A DNA stretch of 44,844 bases. It comes from JBJXGF01 sp046153015. GTDB taxonomy: Bacteria; Actinomycetota; Acidimicrobiia; Acidimicrobiales; CAIXPF01. The DNA is taken from the NCBI GenBank assembly GCA_046153015.1, contig JBJXGF010000097.1, positions 1 to 44,844 of the forward strand, written 5' to 3'. The first letter of the stretch is position 1. Each line of letters starts with the position of its first letter. Positions 8,312-16,816 of the stretch are shown here, piece by piece. The position numbers were made by a program, and so were the translations under genes. The notes below the pieces were generated by a model. It was given only the letters and a program-made list of their open reading frames with translations. It was not told where the DNA came from and made no database searches.

Positions 8312-9045
8312 GGCTCTGGCCCCTGTCGGCCCTGCCCGAGGTGCGCCCCGGTGACGACCTCGCCGGGATGCTCGCCTCCCGGGCGGCGGCGGAGGGGGTC
8401 GTCCCCGGCGACGTGGTGATGGTCGCCCAGAAGGTCGTGAGCAAGGCCGAGGGGCGCCTGGTCGTGCTGTCGCAGGTGGACGTCGGCCCGGCGGCCCGCG
8501 CCCTGGCCGACGAGACCGGAAAGGACCCCGCTCTCTGCGCGCTGATCCTCTCCGAGAGCCGGCGGATCGTGCGCCGGCGCGGCGCGACGGTCATCTGCGA
8601 GACCCACCACGGCTTCGTCTGCGCCAACGCCGGCATCGACTCCTCGAACGTCGCCGACGGATCGGTCGTCCTGCTGCCGGTCGATCCCGATGCCTCGGCA
8701 CGCCGGCTGCAGGCGCGGATGGCCGCCGCGGTCGGCGGGCGCGTGGGCGTGGTCGTCACCGACACCCACGGCCGGGCCTTCCGGCGCGGCCTGGTCAACG
8801 TGGCGATCGGGGTGGCGGGCTTTCGCCCGATCATCGACCACCGCGGCGAGCTCGACCGCTCCGGGCGGGTGCTCGTGGCCACCGACCAGGCGCTCGCCGA
8901 TGAGCTGGCGGCGGCGGCCGGCATCTACCTGGACAAGGCCTCGGGTACGCCCGCGGTGGTCGCCTCGGGGGTGGAGACCCCGACGGCGCCCGGGGGGGCG
9001 TGGGAGCTGGTGCGCGACCCGGAGCATGACCTCTTCCGCACTTGA
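8308..9045 (+). CDS. cofE: Coenzyme F420-0:L-glutamate ligase CofE
   Basis: A protein of about 245 residues of the CofE family, which adds gamma-linked glutamates to F420-0. It contains GDVVMVAQKVVSKAEGR, CETHHGFVCANAGIDSSN, a VVTDTHGRAFRRG metal/nucleotide region and ASGTPAVVASGVE, all typical. It is the stand-alone form, lacking the FMN-reductase domain of mycobacterial FbiB. The frame opens at CTG (8308) overlapping the cofC stop as CTGA. The first conventional start is GTG 8341, which would remove the conserved first strand (LWPLSALPE before RPGDDL). I therefore prefer CTG. Downstream, fprA follows after 73 bases with its own SD. Confidence 0.9.
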   Translation: MRLWPLSALPEVRPGDDLAGMLASRAAAEGVVPGDVVMVAQKVVSKAEGRLVVLSQVDVGPAARALADETGKDPALCALILSESRRIVRRRGATVICETHHGFVCANAGIDSSNVADGSVVLLPVDPDASARRLQARMAAAVGGRVGVVVTDTHGRAFRRGLVNVAIGVAGFRPIIDHRGELDRSGRVLVATDQALADELAAAAGIYLDKASGTPAVVASGVETPTAPGGAWELVRDPEHDLFRT

Positions 9046-9118
9046 GGCCGGCCTCTGGCGGGCGCCCGGGCGCCCGCCTAAGCTGCGCGCTCCACGAGCG
9101 CCGATGATCGGGAGGACG

Positions 9119-10555
9119 ATGGGAGCGCCCCTCGGCACGCCGGAGGCCCCCCTGCGGGTGGCGGTGATCGGCTCGGGCCCCTCGGGCTTCTACGCCGCCG
9201 AGCACCTGCAGGACCAGGAGCACCTCGAGGTCCAGATCGACATGTACGACCGCCTGCCGACGCCCTTCGGGCTGGTGCGCGGCGGGGTGGCGCCCGACCA
9301 CCAGAAGATCAAGTCGGTCACACGGGTCTACGACAAGATCGCCGCCCACCCCGAGTTCCGCTTCTACGGCAACGTGGAGATGGGCCGCGACCTCACCCAC
9401 GCCGACCTGTCGGCGTACTACCACGCGATCATCTACGCGGTGGGCGCGCGCACCGACCGGCGGATGGGGATCCCGCGCGAGCACCTGCCCGGCAGCCACT
9501 CGGCCACCGAGTTCGTGGGCTGGTACAACGCGCACCCGGACTTCCGCAGCCTCAGCTTCGACCTCGCCTCCGAGAACGCGGCCGTGGTCGGCAACGGGAA
9601 CGTGGCGATGGACCTCGCGCGCATCCTCGCCAGCTCGCGTGAGGTGCTGGCGGCCACCGACATCGCCGAGCACGCGCTCCAGGAGCTCGAGGGCAACGGG
9701 ATCCGCGAGATCCACGTCCTCGGCCGACGCGGCCCGGCCCAGGCGGCGTTCACCAACAAGGAGCTCAAGGAGCTGGGCGAGCTGCCGGGCGTCGACGTGG
9801 TCGTCGACCCCCAGGACGTCGTGCTCGACCCGCTCTCGGCGGCCGACGTCGTGGCGCGGCCCAACCGCACCCGCGACCGCAACCTGGAGCTGCTGCGCGA
9901 GTTCTCCGAGCGGCCGCTCACCGGGGCGCCCAAGCGGATCGTGCTGCACTTCCTGGTCTCGCCGGTGGAGATCATCGGCACCGAGCGCGTCGAGGCACTC
10001 ACGATCGTCCACAACGAGCTCTATGAGAGCGAGGACGGCTCGATCCGCCCGCGCCCGACCGAGCGCCGCACCACGCTGCCGATGGGCCTGGTCTTCCGGG
10101 CGATCGGCTATCAGGGGGTCCCGCTGCCGGGCATCCCGTTCGACGCCATGCGCGGCGTGATCCCCAACGACGCCGGGCGCATCATCGAGCCGCACACCGG
10201 CGAGCAGGTGCAGGGCGAGTACGTGGTCGGGTGGATCAAGCGCGGGCCGCAGGGGATCATCGGGACCAACAAGCCCGACTCCCAGGAGACGGTCGGCAGC
10301 CTCCTCGCCGACCTCGCCCAGGGCCATCTGCACAAGATCGAGGTCCCCTCGCGCGACGTGCTCGAGCGCCTGCTGCGCGAGCGGCGCAGCGACTTCGTCT
10401 CCTACGAGGACTGGCAGCTGATCGACATGCTGGAGCAGGAGCGCGGGGCCGCCAGCGGCGCCCCCCGGGTCAAGTTCAGCAAGGTCGAGGAGATGCTCCA
10501 CGCGCTCCAGGAGCGCAAGCGCGCCGCCGCCGAGGAGGCCGCGAGAGAGGGCTAG
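9119..10555 (+). CDS. fprA: FprA-type ferredoxin-NADP(+) reductase
   Basis: A 478-residue flavoprotein of the adrenodoxin-reductase/FprA family, which moves electrons between NADPH and ferredoxin. The FAD loop is GSGPSG at residues 18-23, followed by the family block FGLVRGGVAPDHQKIK. A second nucleotide site appears as VVGNGNVAMDLAR with LGRRGPAQAAFTNKELKEL. The C-terminal region has GWIKRGPQGIIGTNKPD. I chose ATG 9119 over ATG 9104 because GGGAGG lies six bases upstream. The last about 40 residues are charged and probably helical. The stop overlaps the opposing cofH stop in a shared CTAG. It might feed electrons to the neighbouring radical-SAM enzymes CofG/CofH, but that is inference. Confidence 0.92.
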   Translation: MGAPLGTPEAPLRVAVIGSGPSGFYAAEHLQDQEHLEVQIDMYDRLPTPFGLVRGGVAPDHQKIKSVTRVYDKIAAHPEFRFYGNVEMGRDLTHADLSAYYHAIIYAVGARTDRRMGIPREHLPGSHSATEFVGWYNAHPDFRSLSFDLASENAAVVGNGNVAMDLARILASSREVLAATDIAEHALQELEGNGIREIHVLGRRGPAQAAFTNKELKELGELPGVDVVVDPQDVVLDPLSAADVVARPNRTRDRNLELLREFSERPLTGAPKRIVLHFLVSPVEIIGTERVEALTIVHNELYESEDGSIRPRPTERRTTLPMGLVFRAIGYQGVPLPGIPFDAMRGVIPNDAGRIIEPHTGEQVQGEYVVGWIKRGPQGIIGTNKPDSQETVGSLLADLAQGHLHKIEVPSRDVLERLLRERRSDFVSYEDWQLIDMLEQERGAASGAPRVKFSKVEEMLHALQERKRAAAEEAAREG

Positions 10556-12387
10556 ACGGCGGTCTCCACGCGGCCGTAGACCGTGGTGCGCTGGGCCGGG
10601 ACGCGCCCGGCGCCGCGGATCGCGGCCTCGAGCTCCTCGGGTGTCGCCAGCTGGCCGTGCGCGGCCCCCGAGGCGCGGGAGATGTTCTCGTCCATGAGGG
10701 TGCCACCGAGGTCGTTGCAGCCGGCGTCGAGCAGGCGGGCGCCGCCGCCCAGGCCGAGCTTCACCCACGAGGCCTGGATGTTGTCGATCAGCCCGTCGAG
10801 GGCGATCCGGCCGACGGCGTGGACCAGGACCACCTCGTCCCAGGTCGGGCCGGGACGGGCCTTGCCCTGGAGGAAGATCGGCGAGGCCATGTGGACGAAG
10901 GGCAGAGGCACGAACTCGGTGAAGCCCCCGGTGCGACGCTGGATCTGGCGCAGCACCTCGAGGTGGTTGGCCCAGGAGCGCGGGCCGTCGATGTGCCCCA
11001 TCATCATGGTGGTGGTCGCGCGCAGGCCGAGCTCGTGGGCGGTGATCATCACCTCGGCCCACTCGGCGGTGCGCACCTTGTCCGGGCACAGGTGGGCGCG
11101 CACGCGGTCGTCGAGGATCTCGGCCGCGGTGCCCGGGAGGGTCCCCAGGCCGGCGTCGCGCAGGCGGGTGAGGAACTCGCGCACCGGGATGCCGAGGGTG
11201 TGGGCGCCCTGCCAGACCTCGAGCGGCGTGAAGCCGTGGACGTGCATCTGGGGCAGGCGCTCCTTGATGCCCTCGAGCACCGAGACGTAGAAGTCGCCGG
11301 TGAAGTCCGGGTGGATGCCACCCTGCAGGCAGACCTCGGTGGCCCCGAGCTCCCAGGCCTCGACCGAGCGGTGGACCACCTCGTGCACGTTCAGGATGTA
11401 GGGGTCGCCGCGCAGGTTGAGGCTCTTCGGCCCGCGCGAGAAGCCGCAGAAGCCGCACCGGAAGTAGCACTGGTTGGTGTAGTTGATGTTGCGGTTGATG
11501 ACGTAGGTGACCGTGTCGCCGCAGCGCCGCTCGCGCAGGGTGTCGGCGACCTTGGCGATCGCCTCCACCTCGGACCCGCGGGCGCGGAAGAGCCGCTCGA
11601 TCTCGGCCACCCGCGGCGGCGTGTCCGCCAGCGAGCGCTCGAGGATCGCGGCGAGGTCGGGCGCGAGCCGCCCGAGGCCCTCCTCGGCGCCCTGCGAGCG
11701 CCAGGCCTCGTCCTCCCACTCGGCCGACAGCCGCCGCGCGGGGACCGGCGGCTCCTCGTCGCGGCCGGGCGCCCAGGTGTAGCGCGGGCGCGCCGCGCCG
11801 GAGCCGTCGATCTGCCCCAGCCAGGCGGTGAACAGCGGCCGCGCGAGCGCCTCACGGGCCTCGTCGATCTCGGTCTCGGGAGGGAGGGCGGTGCGCTCGA
11901 CGAGCGCGCGCGGGGCGATGGCGTCGCGCAGCGCGCCCACCGCCTCGGGGCTCCAGTCGCCGACCACCAGGTCGACCGCGCCGGCGGCGATCGCGTCGAG
12001 GGCCTGCTCGAGCGAGGAGACCACCACCGAGACGCGCGTCGCGATCCCCGGCAGCCACCCCAGCTCGATCGCCTCCTCGAGGCCGTCGGGGGTCGTGCGC
12101 AGGAAGGCCGCGCCGGTGCGCACGAGGGCGTCGAGCACGTCGGCGCGCGCGCCGGTGTGGCGCACCGTGATGCGCCAGCCCGCGACCCCGCGGCCGAGCA
12201 GGTCCATGGCCGTCTGCGGGTCGACCACCCAGGCGATGGCGGGCGCCTCGGCGCGCGCCGTCTCGACCGGCAGCAGCCCCTCCTCGAGGACCGCCGCGAC
12301 GCCGGAGTCGTCGAGCCCGGCGCGCTCGCGCACCCGGGCGCGCGCCCCCTCGGGACGCTCGGCGGTGCGGCAGAAGGTGACGCTCAT
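10552..12387 (-). CDS. cofH: CofH-type radical SAM Fo synthase subunit with long N-terminal extension
   Basis: A 611-residue protein whose C-terminal about 320 residues are CofH, the radical SAM 4-hydroxyphenyl transferase that works with CofG to make Fo. The iron-sulfur motif is C307-x3-C311-x2-C314 inside VINRNINYTNQCYFRCGFC. It is followed by EVCLQGGIHP, HVHGFTPLEVW and the C-terminal ASWVKLGLGGG and GGTLMDENISR. CofH alone is normally about 370-400 residues. Residues 200-300 resemble the linker between the halves of FbiC, but about the first 195 residues are unrecognised, with an alternating strand/helix look (GWRITVRHTGA, AVDLVVGDWSPEAV). ATG overlaps the cofG stop as ATGA. Confidence 0.88.
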   Translation of the reverse strand: MSVTFCRTAERPEGARARVRERAGLDDSGVAAVLEEGLLPVETARAEAPAIAWVVDPQTAMDLLGRGVAGWRITVRHTGARADVLDALVRTGAAFLRTTPDGLEEAIELGWLPGIATRVSVVVSSLEQALDAIAAGAVDLVVGDWSPEAVGALRDAIAPRALVERTALPPETEIDEAREALARPLFTAWLGQIDGSGAARPRYTWAPGRDEEPPVPARRLSAEWEDEAWRSQGAEEGLGRLAPDLAAILERSLADTPPRVAEIERLFRARGSEVEAIAKVADTLRERRCGDTVTYVINRNINYTNQCYFRCGFCGFSRGPKSLNLRGDPYILNVHEVVHRSVEAWELGATEVCLQGGIHPDFTGDFYVSVLEGIKERLPQMHVHGFTPLEVWQGAHTLGIPVREFLTRLRDAGLGTLPGTAAEILDDRVRAHLCPDKVRTAEWAEVMITAHELGLRATTTMMMGHIDGPRSWANHLEVLRQIQRRTGGFTEFVPLPFVHMASPIFLQGKARPGPTWDEVVLVHAVGRIALDGLIDNIQASWVKLGLGGGARLLDAGCNDLGGTLMDENISRASGAAHGQLATPEELEAAIRGAGRVPAQRTTVYGRVETAV

Positions 12388-13595
12388 GCGGCCACCGCCG
12401 CCAGGGGCCGAGGGGCGCCGGCGCGGGCGAGGCCCTCGTCGTCGGCGAGCGCGCGCACATGCTCGCGCAGGCCCGGGTCGACGAACTCGTCGTCGGCGAG
12501 GTACTCGGGGTAGATCGTCAGCCGCTCGCGCAGCGGGTAGCCCGCGTCGGCGCAGAGCTCGGCCAGCCGGTCGGTGTCGGGCCAGGGGGCCTCGGGGTTG
12601 ACGAAGTCGGGGGTGAGGGGGGAGACCCCGCCCCAGTCGTTGATGCCGGCCAGCAGCAGCGGGCCGTAATCGGCCGACAGGTTCGGCGGCGCCTGGATGC
12701 TCATCTGCGGGCCCATCACCAGGCGCGCGATCGCGCACGCGCTCATCAGGTCGACCAGCCCCGGCTCACCAGATGCGGCCATCGGCGTGTCCGGCTTGGC
12801 GCGGAAGTTCTGCACGATCACCTCCTGGATGTGGCCGTGGGCCTCGTGGAGCTCGCGCAGCGCCAGGAGCGCCTCGACCCGCTCGCGCACGGTCTCGCCG
12901 ATCCCGATCAGGATCCCCGAGGTGAAGGGGATGCGCAGCTCGCCGGCCCGTCGGATCATCGCCAGCCGGGTGGCCGGGCGCTTGTCGGGGGCGCCCTCGT
13001 GGGGGCCGCCCGGGCCGCAGAGCCGCTCGGAGACCGACTCGAGCATCATCCCCTGGCTGGCCGAGACCTCGCGCAGCTCGCTGAGCTCGCGCCGGCCGAG
13101 GATGCCGGCGTTGGGGTGGGGCAGCAGGCCGGTCTGCTCGATGACCATCCGGCACATGGCCGCCAGATAGGACTGGGTCGACTCGTGACCGAAGCGCCGC
13201 AGCGCCCGCCGGTGGCTCTCGAAGCGCGCCTCGGGGCGGTCGCCCAGCGTGAACAGGGCCTCCTTGCAGCCCAGCCGCCGCCCGGCCTCGGCGATCGCCA
13301 GGACCTCGTCCGGGCTCATCGTGTGGGCCCGCGGGTCGGTGTCGTGGTGGGCGAAGGTGCAGTACGAGCACACGTCGCGGCACAGGTTGGTCAGCGGGAT
13401 GAAGACCTTGCGCGAGTAGGTGACCCGGGGCGGACGGCCCCGGTCGCGCAGCTCGGCCGCCGCCGCCCAGAGGGCGGGGTGCTCGGCTCCGCGCGCGTCG
13501 GCGAGGGCCAGGGCCTGGTCGGCGCGCAGGCGCCGGCCCTCGAGGGCGGCCTCGACCCCCTCGCGCAGGGCCGGGCGCAGGGCGCCGAGCGTCAT
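12384..13595 (-). CDS. cofG: 7,8-didemethyl-8-hydroxy-5-deazariboflavin synthase subunit CofG
   Basis: A 403-residue radical SAM enzyme, the second half-reaction partner of CofH in Fo (deazaflavin) synthesis. The cluster motif is C72-x3-C76-x2-C79 within PLTNLCRDVCSYCTFA. Further marks are KEALFTLGDRPE, LLPHPNAGIL, MMLESVSERL, FTSGILIGIGE, VIVQNFRAKPDTPM and AGINDWGGVSPLTPDFVNPE, all strong family signatures. The start codon overlaps the preceding stop (TGATG) and the stop overlaps cofH (ATGA), so the three genes form one translationally coupled unit. CofG and CofH are separate here, unlike the FbiC fusion of many actinobacteria. Confidence 0.95.
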   Translation of the reverse strand: MTLGALRPALREGVEAALEGRRLRADQALALADARGAEHPALWAAAAELRDRGRPPRVTYSRKVFIPLTNLCRDVCSYCTFAHHDTDPRAHTMSPDEVLAIAEAGRRLGCKEALFTLGDRPEARFESHRRALRRFGHESTQSYLAAMCRMVIEQTGLLPHPNAGILGRRELSELREVSASQGMMLESVSERLCGPGGPHEGAPDKRPATRLAMIRRAGELRIPFTSGILIGIGETVRERVEALLALRELHEAHGHIQEVIVQNFRAKPDTPMAASGEPGLVDLMSACAIARLVMGPQMSIQAPPNLSADYGPLLLAGINDWGGVSPLTPDFVNPEAPWPDTDRLAELCADAGYPLRERLTIYPEYLADDEFVDPGLREHVRALADDEGLARAGAPRPLAAVAA

Positions 13596-14419
13596 CAGCC
13601 GGGCTCCGGTCCCTGGCCCTCGCGGAACTTGCGCCAGTCGGCGGGGCGCTTCTCCTGGAAGCTGGCGATCCCCTCCTTGGGCTCCGGGCCGTAGACGTGG
13701 TTGAGCGCGACGAGCTCGAGGCCGTGCTGGACACCCGAGTAGAGCGCGTCGGTCGCCGTGTTCATCGCGATCTTGGCCAGCCGCAGGCCCTGGGGGGAGC
13801 GGCGAAGGATCTGGTCGCACCAGCGGTCGACCTCGGCGTCGAGCTCCTCGTCGGGCACGACCGCGTTGACCAGGCCCATCGCCAGGGCCTCCTCGGCGCT
13901 GTACTGACGGGTCAGGTAGAGGATCTCGCGCGCCTTCTTCTCGCCCACCACCTGGGGCAGGAGCTGGCAGCCCCACCACAGCGGCGCCGACCCGATCTTG
14001 GGCCCCGCCTGGCCGAACTTGCCCGAGGCGCCCGAGATGGTCAGGTCGCAGAGCACGTTGAGCTCGTTGCCGCCGCCGATGCAGTAGCCGCGCACCTTGA
14101 CGATGATCGGCTTGCCGTTGTTGCGGATGGCCAGGCCGAGCCGGTCGTGCAGGTGGTGCAGGCTGCGCTTCTCGCCGGCGGTGCGGGTGGGATCGCGGAC
14201 GTCGCCGCCGACGCAGAAGGCCCGCTCGCCGGCGCCGGTGAAGACGATCACCCCGACCGCCTCGTCGTCGGCGGCCGCCTCGAAGGCCTCGGCCAGCTCG
14301 CGGATGGTCTGGCGGCGGAAGGCGTTCAGCCGGTCGGGCCGGTTGATGGTGATCGTCGCGCGGCCGCCGCCGACCTCGTAGAGGACGTCCTCGAAGCTGT
14401 CGGGCACGGGTCCCCTCAC
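13595..14419 (-). CDS. Enoyl-CoA hydratase/isomerase family protein (MenB/BadI-like)
   Basis: A 274-residue crotonase-fold protein closest in pattern to MenB (naphthoate synthase) and BadI (2-ketocyclohexanecarboxyl-CoA hydrolase). It has INRPDRLNAFRR, AFCVGGD (oxyanion region, 68-73), GGGNELNVLCDLTI and FGQAGPKIGS, then VVGEKKAREILYL and AVVPDEELDAEV. MenB and BadI carry a catalytic Asp just after GPK-GS. Here that stretch reads GSAPLWWG (143-150), so the Asp is replaced by Pro146. This makes a true MenB role unlikely. A ring-opening or other acyl-CoA reaction is possible. Start is GTG; a second GTG four codons later is an alternative. It is the first gene of the cofG-cofH transcript. Confidence 0.75.
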   Translation of the reverse strand: MRGPVPDSFEDVLYEVGGGRATITINRPDRLNAFRRQTIRELAEAFEAAADDEAVGVIVFTGAGERAFCVGGDVRDPTRTAGEKRSLHHLHDRLGLAIRNNGKPIIVKVRGYCIGGGNELNVLCDLTISGASGKFGQAGPKIGSAPLWWGCQLLPQVVGEKKAREILYLTRQYSAEEALAMGLVNAVVPDEELDAEVDRWCDQILRRSPQGLRLAKIAMNTATDALYSGVQHGLELVALNHVYGPEPKEGIASFQEKRPADWRKFREGQGPEPG

Positions 14420-14446
14420 GCGGTCGTGGTGGCCGATCGAGCGAGA

Positions 14447-14452
14447 ATCCTA
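14447..14452 (-). promoter_or_regulatory. Candidate -10 for the MenB-like/cofG/cofH operon
   Basis: TAGGAT on the minus strand about 28 bases before the GTG start fits the TAnnnT pattern. No clear -35 is visible, so this rests on position and motif only. Confidence 0.35.
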
Positions 14453-14538
14453 CTCGCCGCCCGGGGCCCCGCGCCGCCCCTGGACGCTGCTCCAAGTCTC
14501 ACCTGACAAGACGCGGGTTCGGCCTGCGGGCCAACATC

Positions 14539-14578
14539 TTGCCGCTTTTGGAATAGGGGTGGTACGACTCGTTCGTCG
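14539..14578 (+). promoter_or_regulatory. Candidate promoter and operator for the IclR gene
   Basis: TTGCCG (14539-14544) and TACGAC (14563-14568) are 18 bp apart. The -10 overlaps an imperfect inverted repeat, CGAC (14565-14568) and GTCG (14575-14578). A site over the -10 would suit autoregulation by the IclR protein, but no IclR consensus is proven here. Confidence 0.35.
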
Positions 14579-14604
14579 CATCAGTCACGAAACTCGGCTT
14601 CACT

Positions 14605-15510
14605 ATGCGAGACAGGAGCCCCGAGACGACCACGACAGACGCACTAGAGGAGACCGCCCGAGCGGTGAGCCCGCGCTATCGGATCCAGGCGATCGAGCGC
14701 GCCGTGGCGATCCTCAACGTGTTCTCGGTGGACGAGCCCGAGCTGGGCGTGACCGAGATCGCCGAGAGGGTCGGGCTGCACAAGTCGACCGTCCACCGGT
14801 TCATGGTGAACCTGGACGCCGCCGGCCTGGTCGAGCGCAACCCGCGCAGCGGGCGCTACCGGCTGGGCCTGCACATCTTCGAGCTCGGCGGCCTCGTGAT
14901 GCAGAGGATGAACCTCTGGGACGAGGCCCTGCCGTTCCTCGAGGGCCTCGTGCGCGACACCGGTGAGACCGGCCACCTGGCCGTGCTCGACGGGGGCGAG
15001 GCGATCTACATCGAGCGCGTCGAGGCGCGCCGGCCACTGCGGGTGCCATCGGCGATCGGCCGCGGCTACCCGGCTCATGCGACCAACCTCGGAAAGGTGC
15101 TCCTGGCCGACCTCCCGCGCGAGCGGGTCGTGGAGATCGTCGCCACGCACGGCCTGGCGTCCTACACGCGCAACACGATCACCGACCTCGTCGAGCTGGA
15201 GGCCGAGCTCGAGCGCATCCGCGTGCGCGGCTACGCGATCGACGACGAGGAGTACGACGAGGGCCTGCGCTGCATCGGGGCGGGTGTGCGCGATCACACC
15301 GGCCGCGTCGTCTCGGCCCTCGGCATCGGTGGTCCGGTCACGCGAATCACCCCCGAGCGGGTTGAGGAACTGTCACGCTTGGTCATGAATGCCGCCCGCG
15401 GGCTCTCCCGCCGGTTGGGCGCGCATCAGTCCGGCGCCTACACACCCGCAGCGCTCCGGGTCCGCACCACCGTTGCCGAGCCTCCGATGTTCGGAACGAG
15501 CAGCGCATGA
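14605..15510 (+). CDS. IclR-family transcriptional regulator
   Basis: A 301-residue regulator. A winged helix-turn-helix at about residues 28-90 (AIERAVAILNVF, GVTEIAERVGLHKSTVHRFM) is followed by the IclR effector-binding domain (about 95-275: ETGHLAVLDGGEAIYIERVE, HATNLGKVLLA, GYAIDDEEYDEGLRCIGAGV). IclR proteins usually bind an aromatic or short acid and control nearby catabolic operons. It is divergent from the MenB-like/cofG/cofH operon and lies directly upstream of an aminotransferase and a MaoC dehydratase, so either is a possible target. No clear SD precedes ATG 14605; GTG 14665, with a GAGGAG upstream, is an alternative start. The last about 30 residues are non-conserved. Confidence 0.9.
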   Translation: MRDRSPETTTTDALEETARAVSPRYRIQAIERAVAILNVFSVDEPELGVTEIAERVGLHKSTVHRFMVNLDAAGLVERNPRSGRYRLGLHIFELGGLVMQRMNLWDEALPFLEGLVRDTGETGHLAVLDGGEAIYIERVEARRPLRVPSAIGRGYPAHATNLGKVLLADLPRERVVEIVATHGLASYTRNTITDLVELEAELERIRVRGYAIDDEEYDEGLRCIGAGVRDHTGRVVSALGIGGPVTRITPERVEELSRLVMNAARGLSRRLGAHQSGAYTPAALRVRTTVAEPPMFGTSSA

Positions 15511-15519
15511 GCCGTCCAC

Positions 15520-15533
15520 CCCCGGGATCGGGG
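15520..15533 (+). repeat. Short inverted repeat between iclR and the aminotransferase gene
   Basis: CCCCG-GGAT-CGGGG, a 5-bp stem with a 4-base loop, directly followed by TAGGTC. It may be a weak iclR terminator, an operator, or chance in GC-rich DNA. Confidence 0.3.
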
Positions 15534-15590
15534 TAGGTCGAAACTCACTTCCCGGCACTTCCCCACACATCCCAAGGAGACAACACGCCA

Positions 15591-16781
15591 ATGGCGACCA
15601 CCGCCACCAACCCTCTGCGCCTCTCGAGCCGCACATCACACTTCGTTCTGCCCAAGCAGTGGGCGTCCATGCGCAAGGCCGAAGCGCTCGAGCGGGAGAC
15701 GGGAAAGCGCGTCATCCACTTCGAGAAGGGCGACTTCCAGGGTGAGGAGTTCCGCCCTGCCCCGCACATCATGGAGGCCTGTGCCAAGGCCGTCGCCGAC
15801 GGCCACGTGCGCTACGTGCCCGGCCCGGGCCTGCCCGAGCTGCGCGACGCGATCGCCGAGGAGGCCACCAAGCGCGGCCGCCCGACGGTGCGCGAGGAGG
15901 TCCTGGTCACGATGGGCGCCAAGCACGCCCTGACCCAGTCCCTGCTCACCATCGTCGACCAGGGCGACGAGGTCATCTTCCCGAACCCGGGCTACCCGCC
16001 CGACGAGTTCTGGATCACCTACGCCGGCGGCACCGTCATCTACGCCCCGCTCGTCGAGCCGGACTTCCACTTCGACCTCGACTCGCTCCAGAGCCTGATC
16101 ACGCCCAAGACCAAGATGCTGATCATCAACTCGCCCCAGCGTCCCAACGGGATGACCGTCGGCCAGCTGGACGAGATCGCCGCGATCTGCGCCGAGCACA
16201 ACGTGATCGTGCTGACCGACGAGATCTTCAGCCACATGGTCTATTCCGGCGCCGAGCACAAGACGATCGCCGCGATCGAGGGGATGGCCGACCGCTCGAT
16301 CCTGGTCGACACCTTCTCGAAGACCTACATCATGACCGGCTTCCGGATCGGCTGGTGCGTGGCCAACAAGGACCTCATCACCACGATGGACATCTTCCAG
16401 CAGAACTCGGTCACCAACGTGCCCGCGTTCGTCCAGCTGGCGGCCCTCGCGGCGATCACCGGTCCCCAGGACCACGTCGAGGTCATCACCCGCAAGCTGC
16501 AGGCCAAGCGCGACCTGACCGTCGCCGCCCTCAACAAGATGCCCGGCGTCGAGTGCCAGACCCCCGACGGCTCGTTCTACGTCTTCCCGGACATCCGCGG
16601 CACCGGCATGACCGCGCAGCAGTTCGCCGACTACATGATCGAGACCTGCCAGGTCGGAGTGGTCGCCGGCTCGGCCTTCGGCGACCGCGGCGAGGGACAC
16701 ATCCGGCTGACCTACGCCTGCCCCGACGACGTCCTCGAGGAGGGCCTCGACCGGATCCGCAAGGGCCTGGAGAACCTCTAG
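15591..16781 (+). CDS. Class I/II PLP-dependent aminotransferase
   Basis: A 396-residue fold-type I aminotransferase. The PLP lysine is K244 in DTFSKTYIMTGFRIGW. D210 (VLTDEIF) should contact the pyridine nitrogen, and the C-terminal Arg in HIRLTYA should bind the substrate carboxylate. The usual NPTG block, whose Asn contacts the PLP oxygen, reads SPQRPNG (181-187), so that Asn is replaced by Arg184. This is unusual and may point to altered chemistry or substrate. ATG has AAGGAG about ten bases upstream. It follows iclR by 80 bases and precedes the MaoC gene by 35, probably as one operon. It probably serves an amino acid, with the exact substrate unknown. Confidence 0.88.
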   Translation: MATTATNPLRLSSRTSHFVLPKQWASMRKAEALERETGKRVIHFEKGDFQGEEFRPAPHIMEACAKAVADGHVRYVPGPGLPELRDAIAEEATKRGRPTVREEVLVTMGAKHALTQSLLTIVDQGDEVIFPNPGYPPDEFWITYAGGTVIYAPLVEPDFHFDLDSLQSLITPKTKMLIINSPQRPNGMTVGQLDEIAAICAEHNVIVLTDEIFSHMVYSGAEHKTIAAIEGMADRSILVDTFSKTYIMTGFRIGWCVANKDLITTMDIFQQNSVTNVPAFVQLAALAAITGPQDHVEVITRKLQAKRDLTVAALNKMPGVECQTPDGSFYVFPDIRGTGMTAQQFADYMIETCQVGVVAGSAFGDRGEGHIRLTYACPDDVLEEGLDRIRKGLENL

Positions 16782-16816
16782 GCTCCGCGCGCCCGGAATC
16801 GATCGAGGAGGCTTAG

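Noticed and set aside
13595..14419. Calling the gene menB (naphthoate synthase)
   Set aside because: The catalytic Asp is replaced by Pro and no other menaquinone genes are nearby. Only the family link is supported.
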